From Methanobacteriota archaeon (GTDB lineage: Archaea; Halobacteriota; Bog-38; Methanoflorentales; Methanoflorentaceae): 40,738 nucleotides of DNA. A program made the position numbers and the translations under genes. Under the pieces are notes generated by a model. That model saw nothing but the letters and a program-made list of their open reading frames with translations, ran no database searches and was not told the DNA's origin. Shown here piece after piece: positions 7,993 to 18,252 of the stretch (the first letter of the stretch is position 1; every line of letters starts with the position of its first letter). The DNA lies in NCBI GenBank assembly GCA_003158275.1, contig PMIN01000064.1:1-40738 (forward strand). The letters are read 5' to 3'.

Positions 7993-9087
7993 CTAACTAG
8001 TGGCATCTTTAAGTGCCCCCGCTACGTACGCAACTTCTTCATCGGTCAAAGAGGGATAAAGCGGTAGCGAGAGGATTTCGTTGCATATCACTTCAGTGAC
8101 TGACAAGTCTTTCGCGGTCTCAAACTCTTTGTAGGCATTTTGCTTATGGACTGGTATCCGATAGTGAATCTGTGTTTGAATGCCTCTCTTTTGCAGGAAC
8201 CGTTGACACTTGTCCCTCTTAGCTAATCGCGTTACGAACAAGTGATATACGTGCTTTGCATAGGCTCTTTCGACCGGCAGAATAATGTCTGTTTGATCAA
8301 GTACCTCCGCGTATAGTTTGGCTATCCGCCTCCTCTTTTCGTTCCACATATCCAAGCGCGATAGTTTGATTCGCAGTACCGCCGCTTGCAGCTCATCCAA
8401 ACGACTGTTGACCCCTACACAGTCGTGATGATATTTCTTAGATTGGCCATAATTCCTCAGCGATTTTATTCTTTCTGCCAAGCTGCTGTCGTTTGTCGTG
8501 ACGAAACCTCCGTCGCCATAGGCGCCGATGTTTTTCGCCGGATAAAAACTGAAACACCCCACATCCCCAATGCTGCCTACCTTTTTCCCATTATATTCTG
8601 CCCCGTGCGCTTGACATGCATCCTCGACTACAGAAAGACCGTGTTCTTTTGCGATCTCAAGGATGTAGCCCATGTTCGCTGGGTGCCCGTAAAGATGGAC
8701 GGGCAAAATGGCCTTGGTTTTTTCCGTTATTTTGTCCTCGATCAGCGCAGGATTGATGCAATAAGTTTCAGGCTCTATATCGACGAAGACAGGTTTCGCT
8801 CCACACCTCACAATACTATCTGCGGTTGAGACAAACGTATGAGAAACAGTTATGACTTCGCTATTTTCGTCGATTCCTAATGCTTTCAAGGCAAGAAATA
8901 GAGCATCGGAACCTGAATTCACACCGATGCCATGCTTTGCTCCGATGTAATGGGAAAACTCTCTTTCAAACTCATTCAGTTGTTGTCCAAGGATAAACCA
9001 CCCATTTTCCAGAGTTCTTTGGATGATGCTGGTGATCTCATCCCCGATTTCAGCATATTCTCTCTTTAAGTCGACGAGGGGTATCAT
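7993..9087 (-). CDS. DegT/DnrJ/EryC1 nucleotide-sugar aminotransferase (FdtB/QdtB-like)
   Basis: A 364-residue PLP-dependent sugar aminotransferase. Visible features are NSGSDAL (phosphate cup, 57-63), [15 protein letters not shown] with Asp156 under the PLP ring, and [16 protein letters not shown] with Lys185 as the Schiff-base lysine. The family transfers an amino group from glutamate to a keto-sugar nucleotide. The overall sequence resembles the FdtB/QdtB group that makes dTDP-3-amino-3,6-dideoxyhexose, and an FdtA/QdtA-type ketoisomerase is encoded at 20157, so this is the favoured substrate by inference. I chose ATG 9087 ([11 protein letters not shown], the usual family start) over the in-frame GTG at 9120. 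The last five codons of an ancestral GT2 start (MPLVS) still overlap its 3' end. Confidence 0.85.
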   Translation of the reverse strand: MIPLVDLKREYAEIGDEITSIIQRTLENGWFILGQQLNEFEREFSHYIGAKHGIGVNSGSDALFLALKALGIDENSEVITVSHTFVSTADSIVRCGAKPVFVDIEPETYCINPALIEDKITEKTKAILPVHLYGHPANMGYILEIAKEHGLSVVEDACQAHGAEYNGKKVGSIGDVGCFSFYPAKNIGAYGDGGFVTTNDSSLAERIKSLRNYGQSKKYHHDCVGVNSRLDELQAAVLRIKLSRLDMWNEKRRRIAKLYAEVLDQTDIILPVERAYAKHVYHLFVTRLAKRDKCQRFLQKRGIQTQIHYRIPVHKQNAYKEFETAKDLSVTEVICNEILSLPLYPSLTDEEVAYVAGALKDATS

Positions 9088-9112
9088 AATTTTCGCAGAC
9101 ACTTCACGTCTT

Positions 9113-9238
9113 TTACTCACGACGTGCTAGTTTTCGCGGGTAGTTCAGTAATAAGAGTTGTTTCATTAACCCATCCAAATATGCAGCATCAGATGCTTCA
9201 ACGTTTATCGTGTTCCCGATCGACTTCGCTCTTTTAGA
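9113..9238 (-). pseudogene. Possible glycosyltransferase C-terminal remnant
   Basis: A 41-codon open frame ends at TAA 9113-9115, just upstream of the aminotransferase. It reads VEASDAAYLDGLMKQLLLLN, the pattern seen near the C-terminus of GT4 enzymes (acidic loop, then a helix ending in LL.N.). No upstream part in frame is visible. The rest of the 9121-9462 gap, including a T-run near 9283-9289, shows nothing else. Confidence 0.3.
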
Positions 9239-9462
9239 TCAACGTTATACTAGTTAGGGAAGAGTCTTTCAGTGACGTGGTTTTTTTAGTCCACGCCTAA
9301 AGTTCTCTTCACCAGTTTCTCTTCTTACGCGCTCGTAAAAGGAATTGACACTTAGCTCCTCCTTGTAACTGGGACACGGTTCAAGACCCTACGTTCTATC
9401 TGAATATTGATTCATACCTGCAGATCATATAGGATTTTAATGCGTCAACAATTCATTCACAT

Positions 9463-10569
9463 CTATGTATCGAACTGTTCGATCACTGAGATCAACTTCT
9501 CTTTATTGACTCCCACCCCATAATGTTTTTCGACCGTGTGTCGGGCATTTTTACCGACTCTCTCCATAAGGTCGCAGTCAAAAAGGGATTCATTCACTTT
9601 AGTCACTAGCTCGGACTCTTCACTAATGAATATATCTTGTTCGGGCGTGACGTGGTCCAAGCCGATGGCTCCTACTGTTGTTGTAAAAACCGCCAATGAG
9701 CACGCCATCGCCTCTAGAATCTTGTTGAGCGGTCCAGAAGTAGGGAATGTCGAAGCAACTAAAACGGCGTCCAAGCGCGTTAATTGCTCGACATAATCTT
9801 GGAATCTTTCAAGGTAACCGACATAGTGTATTCGCTCACTTCGGACCTGCTCATAGTCACACGCCCCGATAACTGTGAATTTGATGCGTTTATCAAATTT
9901 GTCCACATTCCTAAATACAAAATCCAGCGTGTTGGTGTTTGCGCCCCTATCTGTAGCGAATGGTCCAATTAAGCCCACCGTTTTTCCTTCATCATCTTCT
10001 GAGCGCTGAGCTTTATTCTCTCGACGCTTGAATCTAGTCTCATCGACGAAAACAGGGACAAGGAAAATACGCTTGTTGAATGTTGCAAAGTGTTTGTAAA
10101 TATCTGAGTTCAATGCAATCATACAGTCGGCGTGTTTTGCTGCAAACTTCTCGCGCCACTTCACCATCTTGATCCCAAACTTATCAATGGGATTCGGATT
10201 AGGCAAACTCTGCTCTCTCTCGAGCGATAAAATCCCGTGCGCTTCAAACACTACCTTGAAATTGCACAACTTAGCAATTGCGAAGTAGGTAAAAAAACCC
10301 CATAAATCGGCTGAACAATAAACAAGATTAAATCGGTTTTTTAAAACAATGGGGATCAATTGAAAGTTCCAAAGCTTTGACGGCTTGATTACCTCTATAT
10401 TGTTGGCTTCTCTCTGGCCTCTCCCTCGTATGATCAATGTGCAAGCATACCCCTCCTTTTGCAGCTGTTCAAATACTCGTTTTGCTCGCACGCTTGTGCC
10501 ATCATTCATAGAGATATCGTTTCTCGTAGAGATGTTAACCTGGGGAAATGCGGAGATTGCAATCTTCAT
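9463..10569 (-). CDS. Family 4 glycosyltransferase
   Basis: A 368-residue retaining GT-B glycosyltransferase (start ATG 10569). The N-terminal half begins MKIAISAFPQ and contains FEAHG, a typical acceptor-side motif. The C-terminal half has VGLIGPFATDRG and VIGAC strands and then GPLNKILEAMACSLAVFTT, the E-x7-E region that holds the NDP-sugar. It presumably extends the surface glycan. An in-frame TTG at 10596 would add nine residues; ATG 10569 is better placed at the start of the first beta-strand, with AGGAA about 17 nt upstream. It stands as a single gene with gaps on both sides. Confidence 0.88.
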   Translation of the reverse strand: MKIAISAFPQVNISTRNDISMNDGTSVRAKRVFEQLQKEGYACTLIIRGRGQREANNIEVIKPSKLWNFQLIPIVLKNRFNLVYCSADLWGFFTYFAIAKLCNFKVVFEAHGILSLEREQSLPNPNPIDKFGIKMVKWREKFAAKHADCMIALNSDIYKHFATFNKRIFLVPVFVDETRFKRRENKAQRSEDDEGKTVGLIGPFATDRGANTNTLDFVFRNVDKFDKRIKFTVIGACDYEQVRSERIHYVGYLERFQDYVEQLTRLDAVLVASTFPTSGPLNKILEAMACSLAVFTTTVGAIGLDHVTPEQDIFISEESELVTKVNESLFDCDLMERVGKNARHTVEKHYGVGVNKEKLISVIEQFDT

Positions 10570-11412
10570 TCTTGTAACTTGAGGTTCCTTTTTCAACGCT
10601 TAGCGATTCAGCGACCCCATGCGCTTTTCTGACCTTAGTCTATTGGCAAGCCCGATAAAGCTCTGTACGATTATGAAACTAACCGTTTGGGGCATATTCA
10701 CAAAATCTTGATAGTTACTATATTGAGTTAACATCAGTTTCAAGATTGATTCTGTGCATGATGAAAGTCATTAACCGTCAATGTTTTTGTTGATTATTCA
10801 TCAGAGCTATAATCTAGGTTCTTGTTTATTCTGAGGCGCAATGAAACTCACTATCCGGTATTTGTAAAACTGGCAGGCAATCGAGTTCAGGAGCAAAACC
10901 ACCTATGAATGCTTCGGAGGTTCAATCGGATCGCCCCTCAAATCGACTTTCTTGGGCAGCGTGAAATCGTTGAGCGCTAGTTACGAAGAGGGCCGAGTAT
11001 TAACGAGTGACGCGAATTTTCCTCAGTGTTTAGAGTTCTCGTTCAAAGGCCTCCTGAACGAAACTCGCAAAGATCAGCCCGCGTTTCCATTACGATATTT
11101 GAGACGCATCTTCGAATTACATAATCGTTGCGCTGGGCATTTTGGTGTCATAATGCTCAGTAAACTAAGCCTTCTCTAATTTTTGCACCTCAAGATATAT
11201 TCAAAAAGACGATTCACTGCGGTTGAACGAAATGACAGGTTTTACGTATTAAACGTGCATTGAAGACTTGCGCCCATATAGCGATCTTGGTAGCTGAGTG
11301 ACTAGAGATGCCGTATCAACTTTAAGGTTTATCCTGATAGCGTCAACTGATCGAACTAGAGGCTAACGAAACTGTAAGACGTGCGCCATAACGTGTCCTT
11401 CCGCGAACTAGC
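10570..11412. other. Gap without a supported gene
   Basis: More than 800 bp with no recognised gene. A plus-strand frame at 10952-11179 (75 codons, containing LRYLRRIFELHNR) has no family motif. AT-rich sequence at 10690-10830 may hold promoters, but I cannot assign a TATA box with confidence. Confidence 0.4.
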
Positions 11413-12873
11413 ATGACCCTAGAGACCAGAACCGTACGCAACATTGGCTGGACTGCAACGTCAAAACTTGCTCAAATGCTAATGTCAATACTGATTTCTG
11501 CGATCTTAGCGAGATTGCTTGTGCCTAGCGACTTCGGACTGATTGCTATGGTGCTCGTGTTTTCGAATTTTGTCGCCATTTTTGCGGGATTTGGATTGAC
11601 GAGTGCTATAGTGCAAAAACAAGAGATTAGTGACGAGACATTATCCTCGACTTTTTGGATAAACGTGGGCCTGGGTGCGTTGCTGACTGTAGCATTGGCA
11701 GGCTCTGCGCCCTTAATAGCTGCTTTCTATTCTCAACCACGACTGGCCCCCCTCGTCGTGTTTATATCCACGACCTTTTTCATAACTTCATTTTGCAATG
11801 TGTCTTACGCGCTGCTTATGAAACGCATGAATTTCAAAGCCCTTGCGATCATCGGAATCTGCGTAACTGCGATTTCTGGCCCCATAGCTATTTTCTTGGC
11901 TTTTTCCGGATACGGCGTCTGGAGTTTGGCTTGGTACACGGTTCTTTCCAGTGTTTTTTTTGCCGTATTCACTTTGATTTATGCTCGATGGGTTCCCCAT
12001 TTTTTGCTCGGGTTGCAGCACGTGAAAGGGATATTAGGGTACGGTGCGAACCTCACAGGATCTGTTTTCGCTAACTATTTCGCTCAGAACATGGATAATC
12101 TGCTTATTGGGCGGTTTCTTGGCTCCGCTGGCCTCGGCTTCTACAACCTAGCTTACAACTTGCTTGTGTTGCCGACGACTGCCGTCACCGACGTCGTCGG
12201 GAGCGTCATGTTTCCTGCACTTTCGATAATCCAACACGACAAACAGTTGGTGCGCAACGCTTATGTTAGAGCTAATCGCTACATCGCCGCCGTCTCGTTT
12301 CCGTTGATGATATGGGTGCTTGTCGCGGCGCCTCAGCTTATCCGGGTGGTTTACGGTCCAAAATGGATAAGTGTGATCCCGTTAATTCAAATTTTCGCGT
12401 TAGCGGGACTAGAACTATCGATAGGAGCAAATGTGTGGTGGATATTTACGTCTCAGGGCAGGACTGATGAGCAGTTCAAGTTGACTATCTTTACGACTGT
12501 TGTGATTGTTATTTCCTTTCTTGTCGGGCTTCGTCGGGGGGTCGAAGGGGTTGTAATCGCGTACACTGTAGCGATATATTTGACAGCGTACCCTGTTTTT
12601 GCCATCGCATTTCGATTGATAGACTTGAAAGTAAAGTCCGCACTGGCACCGCTGTGGTCAGTTACATTGGCAGCCTTCGCGCTAGGGATTGTTGCGTTTC
12701 TCCTTCAAATCTCGCTCGAGAGTCTGGGGGTCACACAAGACTTGACCATACTAGCCATCGTGACAGCTGCAAGCCTATTGACCTATTCAGTGGTCCTTTT
12801 TTTATTAGACAAAGAGCTCTTTATCGGAATCGTGCAACTCCTCCGTCAGTTAAGATCAGTTGACAGTGCATAA
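11413..12873 (+). CDS. Wzx-type polysaccharide flippase (MOP superfamily)
   Basis: A 486-residue integral membrane protein with 12-14 predicted helices. The N-terminus (TRTVRNIGWTATSKLAQMLM, then ARLLVPSDFGLIAM) is characteristic of the polysaccharide-transporter/WzxC branch of the MOP superfamily. GRFLGSAGLGFYNLAYNLLV in the middle marks the start of the second six-helix half. These proteins flip lipid-linked oligosaccharide units from the inner to the outer face of the cytoplasmic membrane, and it is the only obvious exporter in this island. Its start, ATG 11413, has no clear Shine-Dalgarno sequence. It is a single plus-strand gene between minus-strand glycosyltransferases. Confidence 0.92.
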   Translation: MTLETRTVRNIGWTATSKLAQMLMSILISAILARLLVPSDFGLIAMVLVFSNFVAIFAGFGLTSAIVQKQEISDETLSSTFWINVGLGALLTVALAGSAPLIAAFYSQPRLAPLVVFISTTFFITSFCNVSYALLMKRMNFKALAIIGICVTAISGPIAIFLAFSGYGVWSLAWYTVLSSVFFAVFTLIYARWVPHFLLGLQHVKGILGYGANLTGSVFANYFAQNMDNLLIGRFLGSAGLGFYNLAYNLLVLPTTAVTDVVGSVMFPALSIIQHDKQLVRNAYVRANRYIAAVSFPLMIWVLVAAPQLIRVVYGPKWISVIPLIQIFALAGLELSIGANVWWIFTSQGRTDEQFKLTIFTTVVIVISFLVGLRRGVEGVVIAYTVAIYLTAYPVFAIAFRLIDLKVKSALAPLWSVTLAAFALGIVAFLLQISLESLGVTQDLTILAIVTAASLLTYSVVLFLLDKELFIGIVQLLRQLRSVDSA

Positions 12874-13735
12874 TCCGAAACTCAGAGCACGCGCGAACAT
12901 AACACAGTTTGGGGGGCGCATTAGGCAGTGATAAAGCAAATAAGTGAAAAAACCCGATCATCCAGAGGGGCACATTGCTAAACTCGGGCTTTCATTCTGA
13001 ACTAGATTAAAAAAAACAAGTCGCGAGATTAGAGAAGTTAGCGTAATGTTGAAGCGCACTTGGGCGCCATCTTTCGTTACGTTGCTACTTGCCTAATTGC
13101 AAACGCGTCAAGTGAGGCCGTCGTTGTAGTGTCGGGCTATTTGAGTGTGGGGGTGATATCGCGTGCAGCTTAGCAATGCCATAATCGGAAAACTGAAAAA
13201 GGAGGGCACTAAAAAAATCGCAGGTCGTAAACGTTCATTTTAAGAGTCGCACGGACCTTACCACACGCCATCAGATACGATTGACAAGATTTCATCGTCA
13301 TCTGCTCTGAAAACGGTCAGCTGGGTATGACCGTACTGGCGCAGGTTGCGGAAGTTCTGGGGGTTGTCCACAACACGTGAGGCTCGGCGCGTAGTCATCG
13401 CTGACCGGGCGCGGACCGGGAGACGTAGCATTTCTTTGGTTAGTAGTGGTAATGGCAAGTTGATGCAGCATCTTGTGCAAGTAGATTTTAGCAGATTTAG
13501 GGCTCCGCACGAAGCTGATTGTATTACCTCGTTATTCTCTAAGAAGAGTTCAAGATCCAAGCGCAAAAAAGCAGCCTTAGCCACCCGATGCTGTCAGAAC
13601 GGACGCTGATTAGCGGCTGACACGCAGTTTTCCTAATCGTTCATCTCAAATACGTCGTTGCTTGCTATAATATATCAGAAATACGTTCGCGCTTCACAAG
13701 GAGAGGCAAAAAAGAGTCCTAAAACATTCAATATT
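12874..13735. other. Gap with minor protein-like fragments
   Basis: No intact gene. Small fragments look coding: plus strand 13163-13243 (AIIGKLKKEGTKKIAG before a stop) and overlapping minus-strand frames at 13258-13584 that change frame repeatedly. I cannot name either. A TATAATATATC sequence near 13665-13676 has no gene downstream on the plus strand. Confidence 0.35.
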
Positions 13736-14920
13736 TCACGTGTCAATCACGGACTGATATATCTGAATGGTTTTTTCTGCTATGGCATCCCAGGACAAAT
13801 ACTGAAGCGCTCGTTGTCGGGCCATTTTTCCAAGATCCTCCCGCAGGGTCCTGTTCTCGAGAAGGGAACGCATAGCAAAGGCAAGAGCGGACGGGTCACT
13901 CGGGGGGACATACGTGCCCGTATCACCTAAATATTCTGAACTACCCCCAAGGGAGGTCGCGATCACCGGAGTGCCATTCATCATAGCTCGTGTAATAATA
14001 GCGCTCTGCCAAACCGGTTCAGTATAGACGGCGAATGTGAAGACGCTCTCCTGCATTTTTTCATCAAATTCTATTTCACTCAACCTACCATGCCACTTGA
14101 TCTGATCCTCCACGTTATTCCGTCTAGCCTCATTTTTTGCTGCTTGTTCTGCCTCATCTGCATAGATACCGTACACTTCTAGATTAATCTTGATCCCCTG
14201 ATCTCGTAAGATTCGAAGCGCTTTGAGAAGGGTAAAGAAACCTTTGTACTCTAAAGGTTCCCCAAAATAAGCTACTCTGGTCCTCACCAGTCCTTTGAGA
14301 TCAACTTGATGACCGCCGTGACATACCAGATGAATTTTATCTTCCGGAATTCCAGCCTCCAGCATGCGAACTTTTAGTCGCCTAGACTGAACAATGACAG
14401 CATCAGCATAGTTATACACTCGGTGAAGGTGAAGCAACCTAGCTAGGGGAGGGGGACTCAGATCATGAATGGTTACCACCTTATGCGGCACTGTCGTTTG
14501 TGTGAGAAGAGTGAGAAGGGGCAGCTCCCCGAATGATTCACTTGAGGATTGTTGGTAATGCAGTATATCGGAGTCTTTGCACTGCTTTGCATAGCGCAAT
14601 CCCATAGGAACTCTGCTTGTAAGATAGACAAAGCGTCGAATGCTGGATCGGTTAGGTGCATCTCCATAAGAATCAAAGGGAGAGGTAACGAGACAGTATT
14701 TGCCATCAAAAAGGGAAGAAGAGCCGCGATATTTATATTTACACACACAATGACTTGTTACAACCTTAACTGAAACCCCTCTTCTCATTAATGCATCAAT
14801 AAGATTCCCTCCATAATTGGCCGGAGAAAGATTACGGTACCAGCAGGTTATCATGCAAACAGAGAGAGATTTAATCACAATCACCTCTAAGATCGGTATT
14901 TTTGGCATGTATTCAACCAT
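13736..14920 (-). CDS. Family 4 glycosyltransferase
   Basis: A 394-residue GT-B enzyme. The N-terminal domain contains a Gly-rich NYGGNL loop (acceptor and nucleotide site) and VVTIHDLSPPP. The C-terminal domain has VAYFGEPLEYKGFFTLLKAL, the standard start of the second Rossmann fold with the G-x2-x-Y-KG motif, and then WQSAIITRAMMNGTPVIATS in place of the usual E-x7-E (the first Glu region is diverged). The tail PPSDPSALAFAMRSLLEN is typical. The start is ATG 14920; a second ATG at 14908 and a GTG before the IKSLSV segment are alternatives, and the first 15 residues may not be translated. It is a lone minus-strand gene in the glycan island. Confidence 0.88.
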   Translation of the reverse strand: MVEYMPKIPILEVIVIKSLSVCMITCWYRNLSPANYGGNLIDALMRRGVSVKVVTSHCVCKYKYRGSSSLFDGKYCLVTSPFDSYGDAPNRSSIRRFVYLTSRVPMGLRYAKQCKDSDILHYQQSSSESFGELPLLTLLTQTTVPHKVVTIHDLSPPPLARLLHLHRVYNYADAVIVQSRRLKVRMLEAGIPEDKIHLVCHGGHQVDLKGLVRTRVAYFGEPLEYKGFFTLLKALRILRDQGIKINLEVYGIYADEAEQAAKNEARRNNVEDQIKWHGRLSEIEFDEKMQESVFTFAVYTEPVWQSAIITRAMMNGTPVIATSLGGSSEYLGDTGTYVPPSDPSALAFAMRSLLENRTLREDLGKMARQRALQYLSWDAIAEKTIQIYQSVIDT

Positions 14921-15140
14921 GATATAGGTTTTTGCGCTAATCGAATGACGAAAATGAGTGATGCAAGGAATCTATTTATTATGTTTAACAATTCATGTAG
15001 CCTTCCGTAGAGATCACGCGGAGAAGAGGGATTGATGGCAGTGCGGGGAAATATTCAGTTTACGATACTGCCAAACGCTCAATAATTCTATAATTTCAGT
15101 TCTACTGACGTCTTGTCATCTCCGTTTTTTTAGCGCATCC

Positions 15141-17204
15141 ATGATAAAGCTTGAAGCAAAAGACGGCGGCAAAAAAAAACGAGAGAAGTCACCTACTCAA
15201 TCACTTGTAGTCACACTTGCGCTCATACTAATGCTTCTCGCAGCAGGACTCGCTCCGTGCCTATGTGCCGCCCAGCAAGCCCCCCCTCCTGCTCTCCTCT
15301 CAGCGAATAGCACGACTCGTGGGCCCCAAAACGTCACTGAACTCGCTTCCTTTCTCAACACCACCATTTCTGACGAGCTTTCAGCCTACCACATCCCCGG
15401 CGCAACGGTCGCCGTGGTCAAAGATGGGAAGCTCTTCTACGCCAATGGGTACGGCTACGCCGACGTGGCTAATAACACGCCCGTCGACGCGAATGCGACG
15501 CTCTTTGAGATCGGCTCAGTGACCAAGCTCTTCACCTGGACGGCCGTCATGCAACTCGTCGAGGAGGGCAAGATCAACCTCCACGCCGACGTCAACACTT
15601 ACCTCAGGGACTTCAAGATCCCTGATACGTACCCGGGGCAGCCGGTGACCATGGAAAATTTGATGACCCATACGGCCGGATTTGAAGCGCAACCTGAAGG
15701 GGTAGTGGTTTCTGATCCTAAGGACATACAGCCCCTCGACGCGACTCTTGCTCAGACCATGCCCGCGCGCATCTGGCCACCGGGGCAGGTCTGGTCGTAT
15801 TCCGATTGGGGTGCTGCCCTCGCCGGTTACATTGTCCAGGAGGTATCGGGCATTCCTTTCAACCAGTACGTCGGAGAGAAGATCTTCACGCCGCTTGGCA
15901 TGAACAACACGACGATCGAGCAGCCGGTGCCGCCGCCGTTGGCAGCGAATGTCTCGAAGACGTACGCCTACAGTGATGGTGCGTTTCAGCAAACGCAGGA
16001 CTGGACTATCGGAATGGCCCCCATTGGCGCCATCCACAGCACCGCCAGCGACATGGCGAAGTTTATGATCGCTCAACTCCAAAACGGCGAGTACAACGGC
16101 ACGCGTATCCTCAACACCTCCACCGCCCTCGACATGCACAGCGCACACTTCACCCCCGATCCCTACACAAAATTCGCGCTCGGGTTTTTTATGGGCAACC
16201 AGAACAACGAGAGTAGCATCAGCCACGCAGGTTATACTGCATATTTCCGCAGCGAGATCTTCCTGTTGCCTGTGCGTAACGTCGGTTTTTTCATCTCTTA
16301 TAACAGTGCTGGGGGAGGCGGTACTGGGGGAGGTCTGGCCTTACAGGACCTCACGCAGAAGTTTCTTGATCACTACTACCCTTACACACCACCCCTGCCG
16401 AAGCAAGCGAACTTCAATGACGCGCAGACTTTGACGGGCACCTACCAGAGTACGCTGAGCGTATACACCACGGTCCCCAAGTATTTTGGTGCTTGGGCAA
16501 CAGACGTCGGAAGCTCAAGTATCAGCGTCACCGGATACGCGAACGGCACGGTTACTTTGTCGGGCGTGCCTGGGAACTTCGTGCAGGTGGCACCGCGTGT
16601 GTTCGAGGCCCCGGATGGGAATACAACGTTTGGAGGTGGCTACCACCTCATCTTTACGACTGACAACGGATCCACGTATCTCCACTCAGATGCAGAACCA
16701 CAATACTACGAGCGCCTCCCCCCGTACGCCACCCCCGCCGACGTCACGAACCTCGGCTACCTCTGCCTTGCGGTCTTCGCTTCTGCAGCGATCTGGCCTC
16801 TAGGCGCGCTCCGCGTGCGCTGGCGACGTTGGCGGCACGCTGAAAACATAAACGAAGGGGGGCAAACTCGCCTTCCTTCTCTTGCGCACTGGCTTATCGG
16901 CTTCGCGGGCATACTCTACTGGATTGTCTTCCTCATTCCGTTCTTCCTTCATTTCGCAATTGGTACAGCGCAATTCCAGTATCTCACAAGTAGCCTCACT
17001 ATCCCCCCACTCATCGTCGCTTGGCTCGCCCTCCCGCTCATCGCGATCGCCCTCACCGCTGGGGGCACAGTTTTAGCTGTCCTCGCCTGGATGTGTCGCT
17101 ACTGGACCACGTTTAGTAGGATCCACTACACGGTCGTTGTAGGGGCAGCCCTTGCCATTATCGCGTGGCTCAACTACTGGAACCTCATTGGGTTCAAATG
17201 GTGA
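15141..17204 (+). CDS. Membrane-anchored beta-lactamase-fold serine hydrolase
   Basis: A 687-residue exported protein. Residues 1-20 are basic and 21-44 form a signal or anchor helix. The beta-lactamase/PBP4* (class C) domain follows: SVTK at 126-129 carries the nucleophilic Ser and the Lys, YSD at 220-222 occupies the YxN position, and HAG at 362-364 the KTG position. Residues 420-535 form a beta-rich linker and about 537-683 hold five hydrophobic helices, so the catalytic domain should lie outside the cell, held at both ends. Family members act as D-Ala peptidases, esterases or amidases; the substrate here is unknown, and an archaeon lacks murein. A TATA-like TCTATAATT lies near 15088-15096. 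Unrelated to glycan synthesis by sequence, it interrupts the island together with the next gene. Confidence 0.88.
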   Translation: MIKLEAKDGGKKKREKSPTQSLVVTLALILMLLAAGLAPCLCAAQQAPPPALLSANSTTRGPQNVTELASFLNTTISDELSAYHIPGATVAVVKDGKLFYANGYGYADVANNTPVDANATLFEIGSVTKLFTWTAVMQLVEEGKINLHADVNTYLRDFKIPDTYPGQPVTMENLMTHTAGFEAQPEGVVVSDPKDIQPLDATLAQTMPARIWPPGQVWSYSDWGAALAGYIVQEVSGIPFNQYVGEKIFTPLGMNNTTIEQPVPPPLAANVSKTYAYSDGAFQQTQDWTIGMAPIGAIHSTASDMAKFMIAQLQNGEYNGTRILNTSTALDMHSAHFTPDPYTKFALGFFMGNQNNESSISHAGYTAYFRSEIFLLPVRNVGFFISYNSAGGGGTGGGLALQDLTQKFLDHYYPYTPPLPKQANFNDAQTLTGTYQSTLSVYTTVPKYFGAWATDVGSSSISVTGYANGTVTLSGVPGNFVQVAPRVFEAPDGNTTFGGGYHLIFTTDNGSTYLHSDAEPQYYERLPPYATPADVTNLGYLCLAVFASAAIWPLGALRVRWRRWRHAENINEGGQTRLPSLAHWLIGFAGILYWIVFLIPFFLHFAIGTAQFQYLTSSLTIPPLIVAWLALPLIAIALTAGGTVLAVLAWMCRYWTTFSRIHYTVVVGAALAIIAWLNYWNLIGFKW

Positions 17205-17323
17205 TCATAAGAGTCACGTCACGAAGTTCGCTGTGCAATTGTCGCGACATAATCCCGGAAAAACGATCGTTGAACGACTGCTTTTTGATTAGTTATCAAC
17301 CGCCGCAGTGAACTGCTAAGACA

Positions 17324-17331
17324 TTTAAATA
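17324..17331 (+). promoter_or_regulatory. TATA-like box before the esterase gene
   Basis: TTTAAATA is centred 16 nt upstream of ATG 17344 but 32 nt upstream of the second in-frame ATG at 17359. Archaeal spacing therefore favours a transcript starting near 17352 and translation from 17359. Confidence 0.4.
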
Positions 17332-17343
17332 GAAGACCTGAGT

Positions 17344-18252
17344 ATGTCACGTACTAATATGCGTTCCCCGCCCTTTTTGTTTGTTTATATCGGCGTTATC
17401 GCTGCAATCGTAACAGCGTCTGCGGTCTATTCGTTTACGCAAAACTCAAATGAGCAGCCCCTACGCCCTGGTGATTATCATGTGACGTTAACGTACCAGG
17501 GATTAGCACGATCATACGTTCTCCACGTTCCACCTCAGTATGATGGAAATACCTCCCTCCCCCTCGTTATTGCGCTCCACTATTTGGGTGTCGACGCTGA
17601 AACCTTTGCAAATGTCAGCCACTTAAACGAAAAAGCTGACGCTGAGGGTTTTTTTGTTGTATATCCTCAGGGACTGAATAACTCCTGGAATGCAGGGTCC
17701 TGCTGTGGGTCGTCTTCTCAGCAAAAAGTCGATGATGCCGGATTCATTAAGGCCATCCTCGTACAGCTCAAGAGTCAACTCCCCGTGAATGATTCGCGTG
17801 TTTACGCCATTGGTGTTTCGAACGGCGGAATGCTTGCGTATAGTCTTGCCTGCGATTTTCCTGAGGACTTCGCTGCCATAGCGTCTATTGCTGGAACATC
17901 TGTCGTTGAGGGTTGTAACGCGACCAGACCGGTGTCGGTTCTTGAGGTCCATGGCACCGCTGATGAGGTCGTACCGTACAACAATACTACCCGTAATGAG
18001 AGCGTCTTTCCTGTCCCCCCTGCTGTCGACGCCATCTCCTACTGGGCACAGCACGACAGGACCGTTTCCGTCCAACGACAACAAGTAACAAACAACGTCA
18101 CAGAAACCACCTATAGTGGGGGCTCAAACGGAACCGAAGTGGTCCTTTATACGGTCATTGGCGCCACACACTCACAAACATTCGCGAACCCTATTCCGAC
18201 CCTCGATCTTGTATGGCGCTTCCTTGAGCTGCATCCGCGGCAGTCTGCTTAA
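17344..18252 (+). CDS. Secreted PHB-depolymerase/feruloyl-esterase-like hydrolase
   Basis: A 302-residue alpha/beta hydrolase of the LpqC/PhaC-depolymerase (CE1-like) type. A hydrophobic signal or anchor segment (10-31) precedes the catalytic domain. Visible are the nucleophile elbow GVSNGG with Ser159, Asp207 in HGTADEVVPY, and His276 in GATHSQ; the GSCCG pair and later cysteines probably form disulfides. The usual oxyanion motif HGxxG reads HYLG. Such enzymes cleave ester bonds in polymers or ester-linked acyl groups outside the cell. It follows the beta-lactamase-fold gene by 139 bp, with its own TATA-like box. ATG 17359 is a possible alternative start (see promoter). Confidence 0.85.
   Translation: MSRTNMRSPPFLFVYIGVIAAIVTASAVYSFTQNSNEQPLRPGDYHVTLTYQGLARSYVLHVPPQYDGNTSLPLVIALHYLGVDAETFANVSHLNEKADAEGFFVVYPQGLNNSWNAGSCCGSSSQQKVDDAGFIKAILVQLKSQLPVNDSRVYAIGVSNGGMLAYSLACDFPEDFAAIASIAGTSVVEGCNATRPVSVLEVHGTADEVVPYNNTTRNESVFPVPPAVDAISYWAQHDRTVSVQRQQVTNNVTETTYSGGSNGTEVVLYTVIGATHSQTFANPIPTLDLVWRFLELHPRQSA

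Noticed and set aside
13258-13609. Overlapping plus- and minus-strand frames of 70-108 codons
   Set aside because: None has a recognisable family motif and the frames contradict one another; mentioned only as possible decayed sequence in the gap entry.
15516-16226. 236-codon minus-strand frame inside the beta-lactamase-fold gene
   Set aside because: Arg/His/Val-rich composition typical of antisense shadows; the plus-strand gene has catalytic motifs and a signal segment.
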